A DNA stretch of 64,000 bases from Hirschia maritima DSM 19733 (GCF_000378345.1 NZ_KB899545.1:496001-560000); one strand, 5' to 3'. Numbered from the stretch's first letter, positions 35,707-45,224 are shown. Numbers and translations: made by a program. Notes: generated from the sequence alone by a model not told the origin.

Positions 35707-38376
35707 ATGCGCAAATCTACTATTTTGTCCGCTTCTGTACTGGCAATGGCTTTGGCCTCTCAATCGGCCGTAGCTCAGGATGCTGATTCAACTGCTTCAG
35801 AAACACAAGGCTCCAAAGCTGTGCTGGACACTATTACCGTCACAGCAACTAAGAGAGAACAGACCCTTCAAGAAGTTCCAATTGCTGTTTCGGTGGTTGA
35901 TGCATCCGTTATAGCAGATGCTAATATAGTTGATCTACTGGATTTGCAGTCAGTAGTTCCGTCTCTTAGAGCGAGCCAGTTGGAACGTTCTGCAAATACC
36001 ACTTTTATCATTCGTGGTTTCGGTAATGGTGGTAACAATATAGGTATTGAGCCATCAGTAGCTGTGTTTATTGATGGTGTTTTCCGCACGCGTTCTTCAG
36101 GAAGTCTATCAGATATGCCTGACGTAGAACGTGTGGAAGTTTTGCGTGGTCCGCAATCAACTCTATTTGGTAAAAATGCCTCAGCAGGTGTTGTAAGTAT
36201 TGTAACAGCAAAACCATCTTTTGAGTGGGGTGGAAAGGTTGAAGGTACTTATGGGAACTACAATCAACTCATAGGTAAGGCTCAGATCACGGGTCCCATC
36301 ACAGAAAATTTAGCTTTCTCTTTAGCGGGCTCAATGAATAAACGTGATGGATACGTAGACAACCTAACTACAGGTAATGACATCAACGACCGCAACCGTC
36401 ACATGGTCCGCGGACAATTGTTGTGGGAGCCATCTGAAGATCTGTCCTTCCGCTTTATTGCTGATTACGATAAGATTGATGAACTTTGTTGTTTCGCACC
36501 CAACTTCGAAAATGGACCAACAAGTGCAGCAATTGCCGCGCTTGGTGGAAACGTTCCGGACAACCCGTTTTCATATGAAACGACCCTTAATTTTGATCCT
36601 GTAAGTGAAGTGGAGAATTCTGGATATTCCCTGCAAGCAGATTGGGATCTTGGATGGGCGTCTCTGACGTCTATTTCAGCGTTGAGAAGTCAAGAATCCG
36701 CGAGTAATGGTGATGTAGACTTTACTAGTGCTCCGCTCATTGGAAGCAACAACAACCAGTGGGAAATCGATACTTTCACGCAGGAATTTAGACTAGCTGG
36801 CGGTTCAGAAAAAATTGATTGGCTCGTTGGTGCATTTTACTACGATGAAGAACTCGACAAAAAAAGCGATGTTACCTTTGATGCAGGGTTTAGTCCTTAT
36901 GCGAACGCTCTTTCCGGCGGAGTAACAGGTGGAATCCAAGATCTATTAACTAATCTAGGCGTCATTTCGACACCGTTCTTTGAAGCTGGAACCGGAACAT
37001 TTGAAACGTTTTCTCAATCAAACCAAAGTTACAACATCTTTGGTCAAGTTGATTGGCACGCTACAGACAAGCTAACGCTTACTGCCGGCTTAGGTTACGT
37101 AAATGACGAGAAAAAAGTTGTTGCTTCAGCTGTAAACAATGATCTGTTTGCGAACTTGGATTTCCAAGGCATTTTCTCGAACGAAAACATTTTCTCACCT
37201 ACTGTTTTCCAACTGATCGATTTACCTCAACTAACAGGTGGCTTAGTTCCAGCACAGTTTGATGAGATCGTGTTTGGAACATTGTTCTCGACTGTGACAA
37301 TGCAAGAAGCGACACCTACAAACATCGGTGCTTGGCAAGCAGCCCTGGCGGGTGGTGACCCTGTCGCTTCTGCACAGTTTGCAGCAATCCAAGCGAACAC
37401 TCCAGCGACTCAAACTGCCGTTGCTGCAGGTCTACGTGCACAATTGGCACCAGCTGTTGCAGGGCAATTGGCTCCACTTCAATTCCTACCACCATTCCTT
37501 GCACTTCCTAACTCAATAGAGGACGGAACAAGCAATGATGATAAACTTTCTTTCACACTTCGTGCTGCTTACGATGTGACCGACTTCCTCAACATGTATG
37601 TTAGTTACGGTACTGGTTACAAAGCTAGCTCATGGAACTTAACTCGTGATAGCTCATACTTCCCAGCAGATCAGGCAGCATTGGCCGCTGCGGGATTAAT
37701 TCCAAACAACAGAGGTGCTGGAACTCGCTTTGCTGCGCCAGAAGATGTGGAAGTATGGGAAATTGGTGCTAAAGCTGAGTTCGAAAGAGGGGCGATCAAC
37801 ATCGCTATTTTCGATCAAACCATTGAGGGGTTCCAGTCTACAATCTTCCAAGGAACAGGCTTTGTATTGGCGAATGCTGGTGAGCAGACTGCCCAAGGTA
37901 TAGAGATCGATGCAACGTATAAACCAGTAGATCAATTAACTCTTGGTTTTGCTGGGTTGTTCCTAGATCCTGAATACGCGTCATTCCCTAATGCTCCAGG
38001 TGTTGGTGGTCCTCAAGATCTATCGGGAGCTACACCAGCAGGAATTCACCAAACTTCATTGTCATTCTCAGCGCTATTTGAAGAAGAAATTTCTCCAGGA
38101 ATTGAAGGCTTCGTCAGAGCTGACTACCAATATGAAGATGAAATTCAAGTTGTAGATAACATCCCAGCTGATATCTTAAGCCGTGAAGTTAATATGCTAA
38201 ATGCTTCTGTTGGTTTCAGAATGGAAAATGGATTTGAAGCAACATTGTGGGGACGTAACATCACTGATGATGAGTACGCACAATCAGGTTTCCCGACAAC
38301 TGCTCAAGGTGGTTCATTCAACGGGTATCCAAATACTCCTGCAACATATGGACTAACCCTACGTAAGAAATGGTAA
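35707..38376 (+). CDS. TonB-dependent outer-membrane receptor
   Basis: An 889-residue receptor. Signal peptide of about 23 residues (LAMALASQSAVAQD), a TonB box region near ISVTATKREQ-like DTITVTATKREQTLQEVP, a plug domain (about 50-165, VERVEVLRGPQSTLFGKNASAGVVSIVTAKP), and a 22-strand-type barrel ending in the aromatic TYGLTLRKKW. An alanine-rich insertion of about 70 residues (about 530-595, QFAAIQANTPATQTAVAAG) lies between barrel strands and is probably an extracellular loop. The substrate is unknown; the family takes up siderophores, glycans, lipids and other large nutrients. Neighbours are an AraC regulator and an M20 hydrolase. Confidence 0.93.
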   Translation: MRKSTILSASVLAMALASQSAVAQDADSTASETQGSKAVLDTITVTATKREQTLQEVPIAVSVVDASVIADANIVDLLDLQSVVPSLRASQLERSANTTFIIRGFGNGGNNIGIEPSVAVFIDGVFRTRSSGSLSDMPDVERVEVLRGPQSTLFGKNASAGVVSIVTAKPSFEWGGKVEGTYGNYNQLIGKAQITGPITENLAFSLAGSMNKRDGYVDNLTTGNDINDRNRHMVRGQLLWEPSEDLSFRFIADYDKIDELCCFAPNFENGPTSAAIAALGGNVPDNPFSYETTLNFDPVSEVENSGYSLQADWDLGWASLTSISALRSQESASNGDVDFTSAPLIGSNNNQWEIDTFTQEFRLAGGSEKIDWLVGAFYYDEELDKKSDVTFDAGFSPYANALSGGVTGGIQDLLTNLGVISTPFFEAGTGTFETFSQSNQSYNIFGQVDWHATDKLTLTAGLGYVNDEKKVVASAVNNDLFANLDFQGIFSNENIFSPTVFQLIDLPQLTGGLVPAQFDEIVFGTLFSTVTMQEATPTNIGAWQAALAGGDPVASAQFAAIQANTPATQTAVAAGLRAQLAPAVAGQLAPLQFLPPFLALPNSIEDGTSNDDKLSFTLRAAYDVTDFLNMYVSYGTGYKASSWNLTRDSSYFPADQAALAAAGLIPNNRGAGTRFAAPEDVEVWEIGAKAEFERGAINIAIFDQTIEGFQSTIFQGTGFVLANAGEQTAQGIEIDATYKPVDQLTLGFAGLFLDPEYASFPNAPGVGGPQDLSGATPAGIHQTSLSFSALFEEEISPGIEGFVRADYQYEDEIQVVDNIPADILSREVNMLNASVGFRMENGFEATLWGRNITDDEYAQSGFPTTAQGGSFNGYPNTPATYGLTLRKKW

Positions 38377-38401
38377 TACCATCTCAAAGTAGCTAGATAA
38401 G

Positions 38402-38437
38402 AAAAAGCAACCTTCTACTTTTGAAGGTTGCTTTTTT
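38402..38437 (+). terminator. Rho-independent terminator after the TonB receptor
   Basis: GCAACCTTC (38407-38415) pairs with GAAGGTTGC (38423-38431) with flanking A-tract/T-tract (AAAAA / TTTTTT). It is a strong terminator between the receptor gene and the M20 peptidase gene, so the peptidase is expressed by read-through or from its own promoter. Confidence 0.88.
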
Positions 38438-38459
38438 GTTTTAATTTTAAGGTCTGACG

Positions 38460-39947
38460 ATGATCAAAAAGATCGGTATTTCTATAGTCTCTATCATCGT
38501 ATTACTTCTTTTAATTATGGTGGTTCGAACACTTACTTTTAAAGGGCAAAATGTTTCAGATCTGCCTGCATTACCCAGTCCTGTTGCGATCAATGTAGAA
38601 AGTGCATTGCATCGGTTAAAACAAGCTGTTCAATTAAAAACCATCACCATCAATCGTGGTGACCCAATTAACGCAGAACGTGCTCAACCATGGTTGAATT
38701 TCCATTCATTATTAGAGCGCGAATATCCAAAAGCACATTCCACTTTAAGGCGTGAAAAAGTAGCGAAATATAGTCTGCTTTACACATGGCAGGGTAGTGA
38801 CACTACATTAGATCCACTCATGTTGATGGCTCACCAAGATGTCGTTCCCGTAAACCTTGCAACATTAGATGATTGGAATCATCCTCCGTTTTCCGGAAAC
38901 ATAGAAAATGGATATATCTACGGACGAGGAACGCAGGATGATAAAGCCTCGATAATAGCAATTCTCGAAGCAATCGAAGCGCTCATTGCAAGAAATTATC
39001 AGCCAAATAGAACAATACATCTCCTCTTTGGACATGATGAGGAAGTTGCCGGTACAGGTGCTGAAGCGATAGTGGCACTATTGGCCTCACGCAATGTTCA
39101 ACCTGCCATGGTTGTCGATGAAGGCTATTTTGTAATCAATGATATGGCAGGTTTTGATGGTCCCGTAGGATTAATCGGAGTGGCTGAAAAAGGTTATGTT
39201 ACTCTTGATATTGTATCAGAATCGATAGGAGGCCATTCATCACTTCCACCGAAAAATTCAGCGAACATACAACTGGCAAAAGCATTGCTCGCGATTGAAA
39301 AAGAACAAATGCAATCGCACTTGAACTCTGAACAGGTACAAAATTTTTTCAAAGCGGTTTCACCTGAAATGTCATTTTTGAACCGTTTTTTCCTGTCTAA
39401 CACTTGGCTTACAAGTGGACTGTTAAATGCGTCTTTTAGCAATACACCGTCGCTAAATGCTATGATACGGACAACGACTGCCCCAACGATGCTAACAGGT
39501 TCTGTTAAAGAGAATGTTATGCCTCAAAGGGCGAAAGCTACAGTGAATTTCCGAATCCATCCTCAAGACAATTCGAAATTGGTTTTCGAACACATTGAAA
39601 GAGTTGTAAGTCAATTTGAGGGAGTGTCAGTCCATTACCGCGACAAAGGTATTTTTAGAGAACCATCTCCGATTTCGCCATCAAACAATAAAGCATTCAG
39701 AATACTATCTGCGTTAGCGGAAAAAACAGGAGAGGGAGCTAGACCAGTTCCTGCACTTGTTTTGGCTGGCACTGATGCAACGTTTGCACACGCAATCTCA
39801 GAAAATGTATACCGATTTACGCCAGTAACTTATTCCATGACTGATATAGCCGGCATACATGGCACAAATGAACGTCTTTCGGTTGAGAATTTCCTGTCAA
39901 TGATAGAAGGCTTCAGCCAACTCATCCAAATGGCAGATGAAATGTAA
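38460..39947 (+). CDS. Membrane-anchored M20 family metallopeptidase (PM20D1-like)
   Basis: A 495-residue zinc hydrolase with an N-terminal membrane anchor (about 4-23, IGISIVSIIVLLLLIMVV), so the enzyme faces the periplasm. Metal and catalytic residues: H125 and D127 in LMAHQDVVPV, bridging D160 in GRGTQDDK, catalytic E194/E195 in GHDEEVAGTG, D220 in VVDEGYF, and a late histidine in GIHGTNERLS. Length and architecture resemble the carboxypeptidase-S / PM20D1 branch, which hydrolyses peptides or N-acyl amino acids. It sits directly after the TonB receptor, suggesting that it processes what the receptor imports. Substrate not known. Confidence 0.88.
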   Translation: MIKKIGISIVSIIVLLLLIMVVRTLTFKGQNVSDLPALPSPVAINVESALHRLKQAVQLKTITINRGDPINAERAQPWLNFHSLLEREYPKAHSTLRREKVAKYSLLYTWQGSDTTLDPLMLMAHQDVVPVNLATLDDWNHPPFSGNIENGYIYGRGTQDDKASIIAILEAIEALIARNYQPNRTIHLLFGHDEEVAGTGAEAIVALLASRNVQPAMVVDEGYFVINDMAGFDGPVGLIGVAEKGYVTLDIVSESIGGHSSLPPKNSANIQLAKALLAIEKEQMQSHLNSEQVQNFFKAVSPEMSFLNRFFLSNTWLTSGLLNASFSNTPSLNAMIRTTTAPTMLTGSVKENVMPQRAKATVNFRIHPQDNSKLVFEHIERVVSQFEGVSVHYRDKGIFREPSPISPSNNKAFRILSALAEKTGEGARPVPALVLAGTDATFAHAISENVYRFTPVTYSMTDIAGIHGTNERLSVENFLSMIEGFSQLIQMADEM

Positions 39948-39967
39948 TCTAAGTCGAAATTAGTAAT

Positions 39968-41161
39968 TTAATTATTCAATAATAAGCAGTTTACTAAATC
40001 GCCTGCAGATCTGCCTTTATCATTAGCTGGCCGGTTCAATATCACGTCTGAATTAATAAATGGCTTTAGTAACGAGCTATCTTGATTTGGATGTAGGGAC
40101 ACCTCGATTGTTCCATCTTCCGCGTACGTTAAATTGGCGCGATCAAAACACTCTCGTCGTCCATTTTCCTTCAAAGGATGCACTAATTTAGCTTTTATCC
40201 ATTTATGACTGTTTGCAATTCCGAGCAGTTGGCTAATCAATGGCTTAACAAACAAATGCGCGCATACAATCGCTGAGGCGGGGTTTCCTGGCAGACCAAG
40301 AACGTATTGATTTCCATTGGTCGAAAACCATGTCGGTTTTCCAGGTTTTACCGCCACTTTTGAAAATACGGGTTCAAACCCCAACCCTTTGATGACTGGT
40401 TTGACTAAGTCATAGTCTCCTACGGATGCGCCCCCAATTGGGATGATAATATCAAGCGCCTCTGTGTCTTTGAGCTTTTCTATGATGTCTTGCTCGGTGT
40501 CTCTCGCTGTACCGAGTAATACAGGTTCAGCTCCCCAATTTTGTACAAGAGCTCGCAGCGCATACTCGTTTGAGGCGATAATTTCGCCTTCATTTAAAGT
40601 AGACCCTGGTTTTTTAAGTTCATTTCCGTTTGAAAGGATACCAACTCGAGGTTTGCGTAGTACACTCAATTGTCCATGATTAGCTGCGGCACAAATAGAT
40701 AACGCATGAGCAGTCATTTTTGTACCAGTGGAAAATAAAACATCACCTTCGTTAAAGTCTACACCCGCCGCTCGTACATTCCTTGGACGTTCCTGCGGTT
40801 CCATTATCTGGATTTTGTTCTCTTTTCTTTCTGTATTCTCTTGCAGAACAACATGATTAGCTCCGTCAGGCACAACGGAACCAGTGAAAATTCTTACGCA
40901 TTCATTTTCGTTTACAGAACCATTAAAGGGACTTCCAGCAGAGGATTCGCCAACCACATTAAAGCTTTTCGTCCTCTCACAATCTTCGAAACGAACTGCA
41001 TATCCATCCATCGCAGACATCCGAGATGGAGGTTGGGTGATTTTAGCTTTTACTGACTGATTTAGTATTCGCCCTTCAGCATCATGCAATTCAACAATTT
41101 CAGAGTCTAAAATTTGGGGAACTGTACAAATTTTCTTCAATGCTTCTTGAGTGCTTAACAT
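39968..41161 (-). CDS. moeA: Molybdopterin molybdenumtransferase
   Basis: Inserts molybdenum into adenylylated molybdopterin in the last step of Moco formation. In 397 residues: N-terminal domain with PPSRMSAMDGYAVRF, domain with EGDVLFSTGTKM, the MoCF-like domain with GILSNGNEL, DIIIPIGGASVGDYD and KVAVKPGKPTWF, then LPGNPASAIVCA and the C-terminal beta domain. It is transcribed away from the moaE-moaD run with the TSUP gene between. The product serves NasA in this window. Confidence 0.96.
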   Translation of the reverse strand: MLSTQEALKKICTVPQILDSEIVELHDAEGRILNQSVKAKITQPPSRMSAMDGYAVRFEDCERTKSFNVVGESSAGSPFNGSVNENECVRIFTGSVVPDGANHVVLQENTERKENKIQIMEPQERPRNVRAAGVDFNEGDVLFSTGTKMTAHALSICAAANHGQLSVLRKPRVGILSNGNELKKPGSTLNEGEIIASNEYALRALVQNWGAEPVLLGTARDTEQDIIEKLKDTEALDIIIPIGGASVGDYDLVKPVIKGLGFEPVFSKVAVKPGKPTWFSTNGNQYVLGLPGNPASAIVCAHLFVKPLISQLLGIANSHKWIKAKLVHPLKENGRRECFDRANLTYAEDGTIEVSLHPNQDSSLLKPFINSDVILNRPANDKGRSAGDLVNCLLLNN

Positions 41162-41164
41162 TGA

Positions 41165-42016
41165 TTACCCCTGAAATAATCCAAACAACAAACGAATTGC
41201 GACTATTATAATTAACAGCGCAGTCAATCGCTTTACAAGCGTTTCAGGTAGAATACCAATCATCAATTTATGCCCGATCCAACTTGCTGCAACTACCCCA
41301 ATTACCAATGGCGCAGCTAAGTGAAATGTACTTGATGAAAAGTACTTTGGCGTTGAGATGAATTTTCCTGAAAGAGCAGCCAATGAGTTTGCAGCGATGT
41401 AAGCTGAAGAAATTGCGGCTATTTTTCGAGGATTTGCCCAGCCTATCATATGCAGAATCGGAGCTAAAAATATTCCACCGCCAATCCCCACAACACCAGA
41501 TATATAGCCTGTGATACCCCCAATAGCTGAACCGATAATGCTCTTACGCTTGAACTCTGATAAATGGGAGGTCTCACTCTGACGAAAGCTCGTATAACCC
41601 ATCTGCAGGCCTGACAATAAGAGTGCTACTCCCAAAAGAGCTTTGAGAGTGTTTATATCTACAGGGGTAATCCCACCTAAGAAGGCAAGGGGAACGGATA
41701 TACAAAGAATCGGGAGTAGGTTTGAACCTCGATAAAGGTTTGCTTTGTATGCCCTCCAAACCCCGCTGCTAGTCACGACCAAATTACAAATTAGAGATAA
41801 AATTGGGATCAACAAAATGTCGATGTCAGAAACCAACAATATTGCGGTGTATGTTGAACCTCCACCGAAACCAACGCTGGAATAAATTAGTGCAGCAAGA
41901 GCAAATGTGAGAGAAATCCAGATTGTCACGCTTTGACCATTTACCAAACTAAAGTTATCACCAAGAGTAATAGGTCCTTTGTTCGGAATGTCGAGTGAAC
42001 ATTGGTGAGGGTGCAA
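41165..42016 (-). CDS. TSUP-family (TauE/SafE) membrane permease
   Basis: About 250-283 residues with eight or so membrane helices in two repeats. Glycine-rich signatures are YSSVGFGGGSTYTAI near the first helix and SGVVGIGGGIFLAPI in the second repeat, both typical of TSUP proteins (sulfite, sulfonate or other anion exporters). The frame opens at a TTG (42016), three bases from the moaE start. Hydrophobic sequence only begins at WISLTFALAAL, so a GTG at 41929 or TTG at 41947 may be the true start. It ends 3 bases before moeA and is probably co-transcribed with it. The substrate is unknown; its place inside the Moco cluster is notable. Confidence 0.82.
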   Translation of the reverse strand: MHPHQCSLDIPNKGPITLGDNFSLVNGQSVTIWISLTFALAALIYSSVGFGGGSTYTAILLVSDIDILLIPILSLICNLVVTSSGVWRAYKANLYRGSNLLPILCISVPLAFLGGITPVDINTLKALLGVALLLSGLQMGYTSFRQSETSHLSEFKRKSIIGSAIGGITGYISGVVGIGGGIFLAPILHMIGWANPRKIAAISSAYIAANSLAALSGKFISTPKYFSSSTFHLAAPLVIGVVAASWIGHKLMIGILPETLVKRLTALLIIIVAIRLLFGLFQG

Positions 42017-42018
42017 AA

Positions 42019-42462
42019 ATGATACGAATACAAACAGATCTCATCGATACAGGGCAGGAAATGAATTCTTTCCAAGCCCAGCATAAAGGACACGGTGCGA
42101 TAGCAACTTTCGCTGGTTATGTTCGTGATGAGGGGGGCGCTGTTAGCACTCTCGAACTACAACATTATCCAAGTGTGACAGAAAAAGAGATACAAAAATT
42201 TGAATCCAATGCAATCGGTAGATTTTCACTCATCGATTGCTTGATAATTCACCGTGTTGGAAAAATGAATCCCGGCGAGGTTGTTGTTTATGTTGCAGCT
42301 GTTTCACTTCATCGCAAATCAGCTATTCAAGCTGTAGATTTTCTGATGGATTATCTAAAAACAGGTGCGCCTTTTTGGAAAAAAGAAATTCAATCAGAAA
42401 AAGAAAAATGGATCGAACCAAGATCCACCGACTATGAAGCACATGAAGCCTGGAAACTGTAG
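42019..42462 (+). CDS. moaE: Molybdopterin synthase catalytic subunit
   Basis: Large subunit of molybdopterin synthase, which transfers sulfur from MoaD thiocarboxylate to precursor Z. The 147 residues show GAIATFAGYVRDEG, the IHRVGKMNPGEVVVYVAAVSLHR strand pair, and the catalytic lysine region LKTGAPFWKKE. The ATG at 42019 with GAGGGTG upstream is preferred over GTG 41995. It heads the run moaE-moaB-moaC-mobA-moaA-moaD. Confidence 0.95.
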   Translation: MIRIQTDLIDTGQEMNSFQAQHKGHGAIATFAGYVRDEGGAVSTLELQHYPSVTEKEIQKFESNAIGRFSLIDCLIIHRVGKMNPGEVVVYVAAVSLHRKSAIQAVDFLMDYLKTGAPFWKKEIQSEKEKWIEPRSTDYEAHEAWKL

Positions 42463-42480
42463 AATAGAAAGTATGCGGCC

Positions 42481-43029
42481 ATGAACAACTTTACCCCAGG
42501 AGGCAAACTAGCTGAGGATAGAGAATTCAAACCAGTCAATATTGCGCTACTAACAGTGTCTGACACTCGTGGAAGGTCGGAAGATACGTCTGGTGACCTT
42601 TTAGAAAAACGAATCTTAGAAGCAGGCCATAAGCTAGCGGATCGTCAAATTGTTAAGGACGATAGAGAATGCATCTCAGACATGATCAAAAATTGGATTG
42701 AAGATGACAATATTAATGCGATCATTTCGACAGGTGGTACAGGATTAACTGGACGCGATATAACACCTGAGGCCGTTAAGCCTTTATTTGAAAAAGAAAT
42801 TGATGGCTTTTCAACCGTTTGGCACATGGTCAGTTTTCAAAGTGTGGGACTATCAACACTGCAATCACGTGCTTGTGCTGGTTTAGCCAATGGAACATTC
42901 ATATTCTGTCTGCCTGGTTCAAACGGTGCTTGTAAGGATGGGTGGGACAAAATTATTAAATGGCAGCTGGATAGCAGATATGGACCATGCAATATGGTTG
43001 AATTAATGCCTCGGTTGCGAGAAGTTTAG
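42481..43029 (+). CDS. moaB: Molybdopterin adenylyltransferase MoaB
   Basis: A 182-residue MogA/MoaB-fold protein that adenylylates molybdopterin before MoeA acts. Motifs: ALLTVSDTRGRSEDTSGD, IISTGGTGLTGRDITPEAV, SRACAGLANGTFIFCLPGS and GACKDGWDKII. The short form without extra domains and the SDTR start favour MoaB. It is 18 bases after moaE and ends one base before moaC. Confidence 0.93.
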   Translation: MNNFTPGGKLAEDREFKPVNIALLTVSDTRGRSEDTSGDLLEKRILEAGHKLADRQIVKDDRECISDMIKNWIEDDNINAIISTGGTGLTGRDITPEAVKPLFEKEIDGFSTVWHMVSFQSVGLSTLQSRACAGLANGTFIFCLPGSNGACKDGWDKIIKWQLDSRYGPCNMVELMPRLREV

Positions 43030-43030
43030 A

Positions 43031-43513
43031 ATGCCTGAAAACACAAAACTGACTCACCTCAACCAAGACGGTCGACCACATATGGTTGATGTTACGGACA
43101 AAAACATCACTCATAGAACAGCATCCGCCGAAGGTTTTGTGGAAATGTCCAGCGACACTAAGAATATTGCTATCGGTGGACAAAACGCGAAAGGTGATGT
43201 GATTTCAACGAGTATATTGGCCGGCGTAATGGCAGCCAAAAAAACGTCTGATATCATTCCTCTGTGTCATCCATTACCTTTGTCAAAAGTGAATATCTCT
43301 ATCGAACCCGTTGATTTGGGGTTTCATGTGATCGCCGATGTTAAAACAAGCGGTAAAACTGGTGTCGAAATGGAAGCGTTAACAGCTGTAAGTGCATCCT
43401 GTCTAACAATCTACGATATGCTCAAAGCAGCTCAAAAAGACATGAACATTAAAAACATCAGACTGCTCAGAAAAACGGGTGGAAAGTCGGGCGACTTTTC
43501 GGCCGGAGAGTAG
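43031..43513 (+). CDS. moaC: Cyclic pyranopterin monophosphate synthase
   Basis: A 160-residue enzyme that converts the MoaA product into cyclic pyranopterin monophosphate. Typical motifs are MVDVTDKNITHRTA, IPLCHPLPLSKV (active-site histidine region), TGVEMEALTAVS and DMLKAAQKDM. The start codon follows the moaB stop after one base. Confidence 0.96.
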   Translation: MPENTKLTHLNQDGRPHMVDVTDKNITHRTASAEGFVEMSSDTKNIAIGGQNAKGDVISTSILAGVMAAKKTSDIIPLCHPLPLSKVNISIEPVDLGFHVIADVKTSGKTGVEMEALTAVSASCLTIYDMLKAAQKDMNIKNIRLLRKTGGKSGDFSAGE

Positions 43514-43515
43514 AT

Positions 43516-44157
43516 GTGCCTAAAATAATTTCTGTTTTGTTTGCGGGCGGTGCAAGCCGCCGAATGAACGGCAAAGATAAAGCTAAGCTAACCATCAATG
43601 CCAAGCCCATGTGGCAGCACGTTAGCGAACGTTTAGTGCATTCAGCGGACCAAATTATTGTTACCGGGAACTTCGCCCCCGATTGGCTACCAGATCTGCC
43701 CAATGCTCAATTCGTTCAAGATATCCAAGTAGACGGAAAAGCCATAGGCCCCCTAGGTGGGCTTGCAGCCGCACTACAAAATGTATCCCTTAACTATGCA
43801 GAAGATTCTATTGTCGTAACAGCGCCAATCGATGCACCATTTTTTCCAAACGATATGATTCAAAAGCTAGTTGAAGCAGTGTTGAAGGGTAAAGCAGCGG
43901 CGATAGCCCATACTCAAGAACGTTTACAGCCCATTTTTGGTGCATGGACACTCGAAGTTCTTCAACAGATAGAAAAAAACATAGACGAAGGACAATTTGC
44001 ACTGCACAGTTTAGTGGAGAGCTTAAATGCTTGTGTAGTAACTTTCACCGAAGATGAAATCTCATCATTTATGAATATTAATACACCATCAGAATATGAG
44101 AATGCTCAAAAATTTATAGCAAAACAGTTAGAAATAGACTCTAGTCGCCCTAAATAA
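43516..44157 (+). CDS. mobA: Molybdenum cofactor guanylyltransferase
   Basis: Attaches GMP to Moco to give the bis-MGD form used by DMSO-reductase-family enzymes such as NasA. The 213 residues begin PKIISVLFAGGASRRMNGKD (nucleotide-binding glycine-rich loop), then PLGGLAAAL, the metal-binding APIDAPFFPNDMI and FMNINTPSEY. The GTG start lies 2 bases after moaC. The loop reads FAGGASRRMNGKDKAK, close to the usual LAGGxSxRMGxDKA. Confidence 0.93.
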   Translation: MPKIISVLFAGGASRRMNGKDKAKLTINAKPMWQHVSERLVHSADQIIVTGNFAPDWLPDLPNAQFVQDIQVDGKAIGPLGGLAAALQNVSLNYAEDSIVVTAPIDAPFFPNDMIQKLVEAVLKGKAAAIAHTQERLQPIFGAWTLEVLQQIEKNIDEGQFALHSLVESLNACVVTFTEDEISSFMNINTPSEYENAQKFIAKQLEIDSSRPK

Positions 44158-44164
44158 AAACGAT

Positions 44165-45223
44165 ATGGCATACAACTTAATCAACACAACGCCACCACAA
44201 GGCAAAAAAACACCTCTAACGACCGGTGAGAAGCCATTGATTGATAGTTCAGGGCGCACAATCAATTATCTTAGATTATCAGTTACTGATCGTTGTGATT
44301 TACGTTGCTCGTATTGTATGCCGGAACGTATGAAATTTTTACCCAAGAATGAGGTCCTAAATTTCGAGGAGTTAGAACGATTGGTCGACGTGTTTGCATC
44401 CAGAGGAGTTCGTAAATTGCGGATAACTGGGGGAGAACCCTTGGTGCGCAAAGACATCGTAAAACTTCTAGAAAAACTAGGCGAAAAAAAACAAAACTCC
44501 GGCATCCATGAAATCGCGTTAACGACCAACGCTACTTTGCTTACCAAATATGCAGAAGATCTCCAGAAATTCGGCATTGGTCGGATCAACATCTCTCTCG
44601 ACACACTGAACAAAGAAATGTTCAAAACTCTTACTCGGCGGGATGTGTTTGATGATGTTATGTCGGGTATACATGCTGCAAAAAAAGCTGGTCTTCATAT
44701 CAAAATTAATACGGTTGTTCTTAAAGATTCCAATGAAAAAGAGATTCCCGAAATAGTTATTTGGGCTCATGAGAATGAGTTTGACATTTCTCTAATTGAG
44801 TTAATGCCGATGGGAGAGGGCATGGCTCATCGGTCACGCGATTTCTCTTCGCTAAAAGATGTCAAAACTCGGTTAGAGCAACAGTGGAAACTAACATCAG
44901 AAACGTTTTCAACCGGGGGACCGTCAAGATATTACCGTGTTAAAGAAACAGGCGGACGGATCGGTTTCATATCGCCCCTTACCGACAATTTTTGCGACGG
45001 GTGCAACCGAATCCGAGTGACATGCACAGGAATGTTGCACACTTGCCTGGGACATGAGGGCGGCATCGACTTAAAACCTGCTGTTCGATCAGATGACTGG
45101 CTCAACAACACCAATGAAATGCTAGATCATGCTTTAATGCTTAAACCTGCCAAGCATAATTTTGAAGTTTCAAAGCTTGATACACCATCAACTCAGCGCA
45201 CCATGTCAGTGACTGGAGGTTAG
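44165..45223 (+). CDS. moaA: GTP 3',8-cyclase MoaA
   Basis: Radical-SAM enzyme that starts Moco synthesis from GTP. In 352 residues: the SAM cluster C44/C48/C51 in TDRCDLRCSYC, the SAM-binding GGEPLVRKDI, and the second cluster C277/C280/C294 in FCDGCNRIRVTCTGMLHTC. The chain ends SVTGG, keeping the C-terminal Gly-Gly needed for activity. A non-conserved N-terminal extension of about 30 residues precedes the domain. moaD starts 1 base after the stop. Confidence 0.97.
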   Translation: MAYNLINTTPPQGKKTPLTTGEKPLIDSSGRTINYLRLSVTDRCDLRCSYCMPERMKFLPKNEVLNFEELERLVDVFASRGVRKLRITGGEPLVRKDIVKLLEKLGEKKQNSGIHEIALTTNATLLTKYAEDLQKFGIGRINISLDTLNKEMFKTLTRRDVFDDVMSGIHAAKKAGLHIKINTVVLKDSNEKEIPEIVIWAHENEFDISLIELMPMGEGMAHRSRDFSSLKDVKTRLEQQWKLTSETFSTGGPSRYYRVKETGGRIGFISPLTDNFCDGCNRIRVTCTGMLHTCLGHEGGIDLKPAVRSDDWLNNTNEMLDHALMLKPAKHNFEVSKLDTPSTQRTMSVTGG

Positions 45224-45224
45224 A

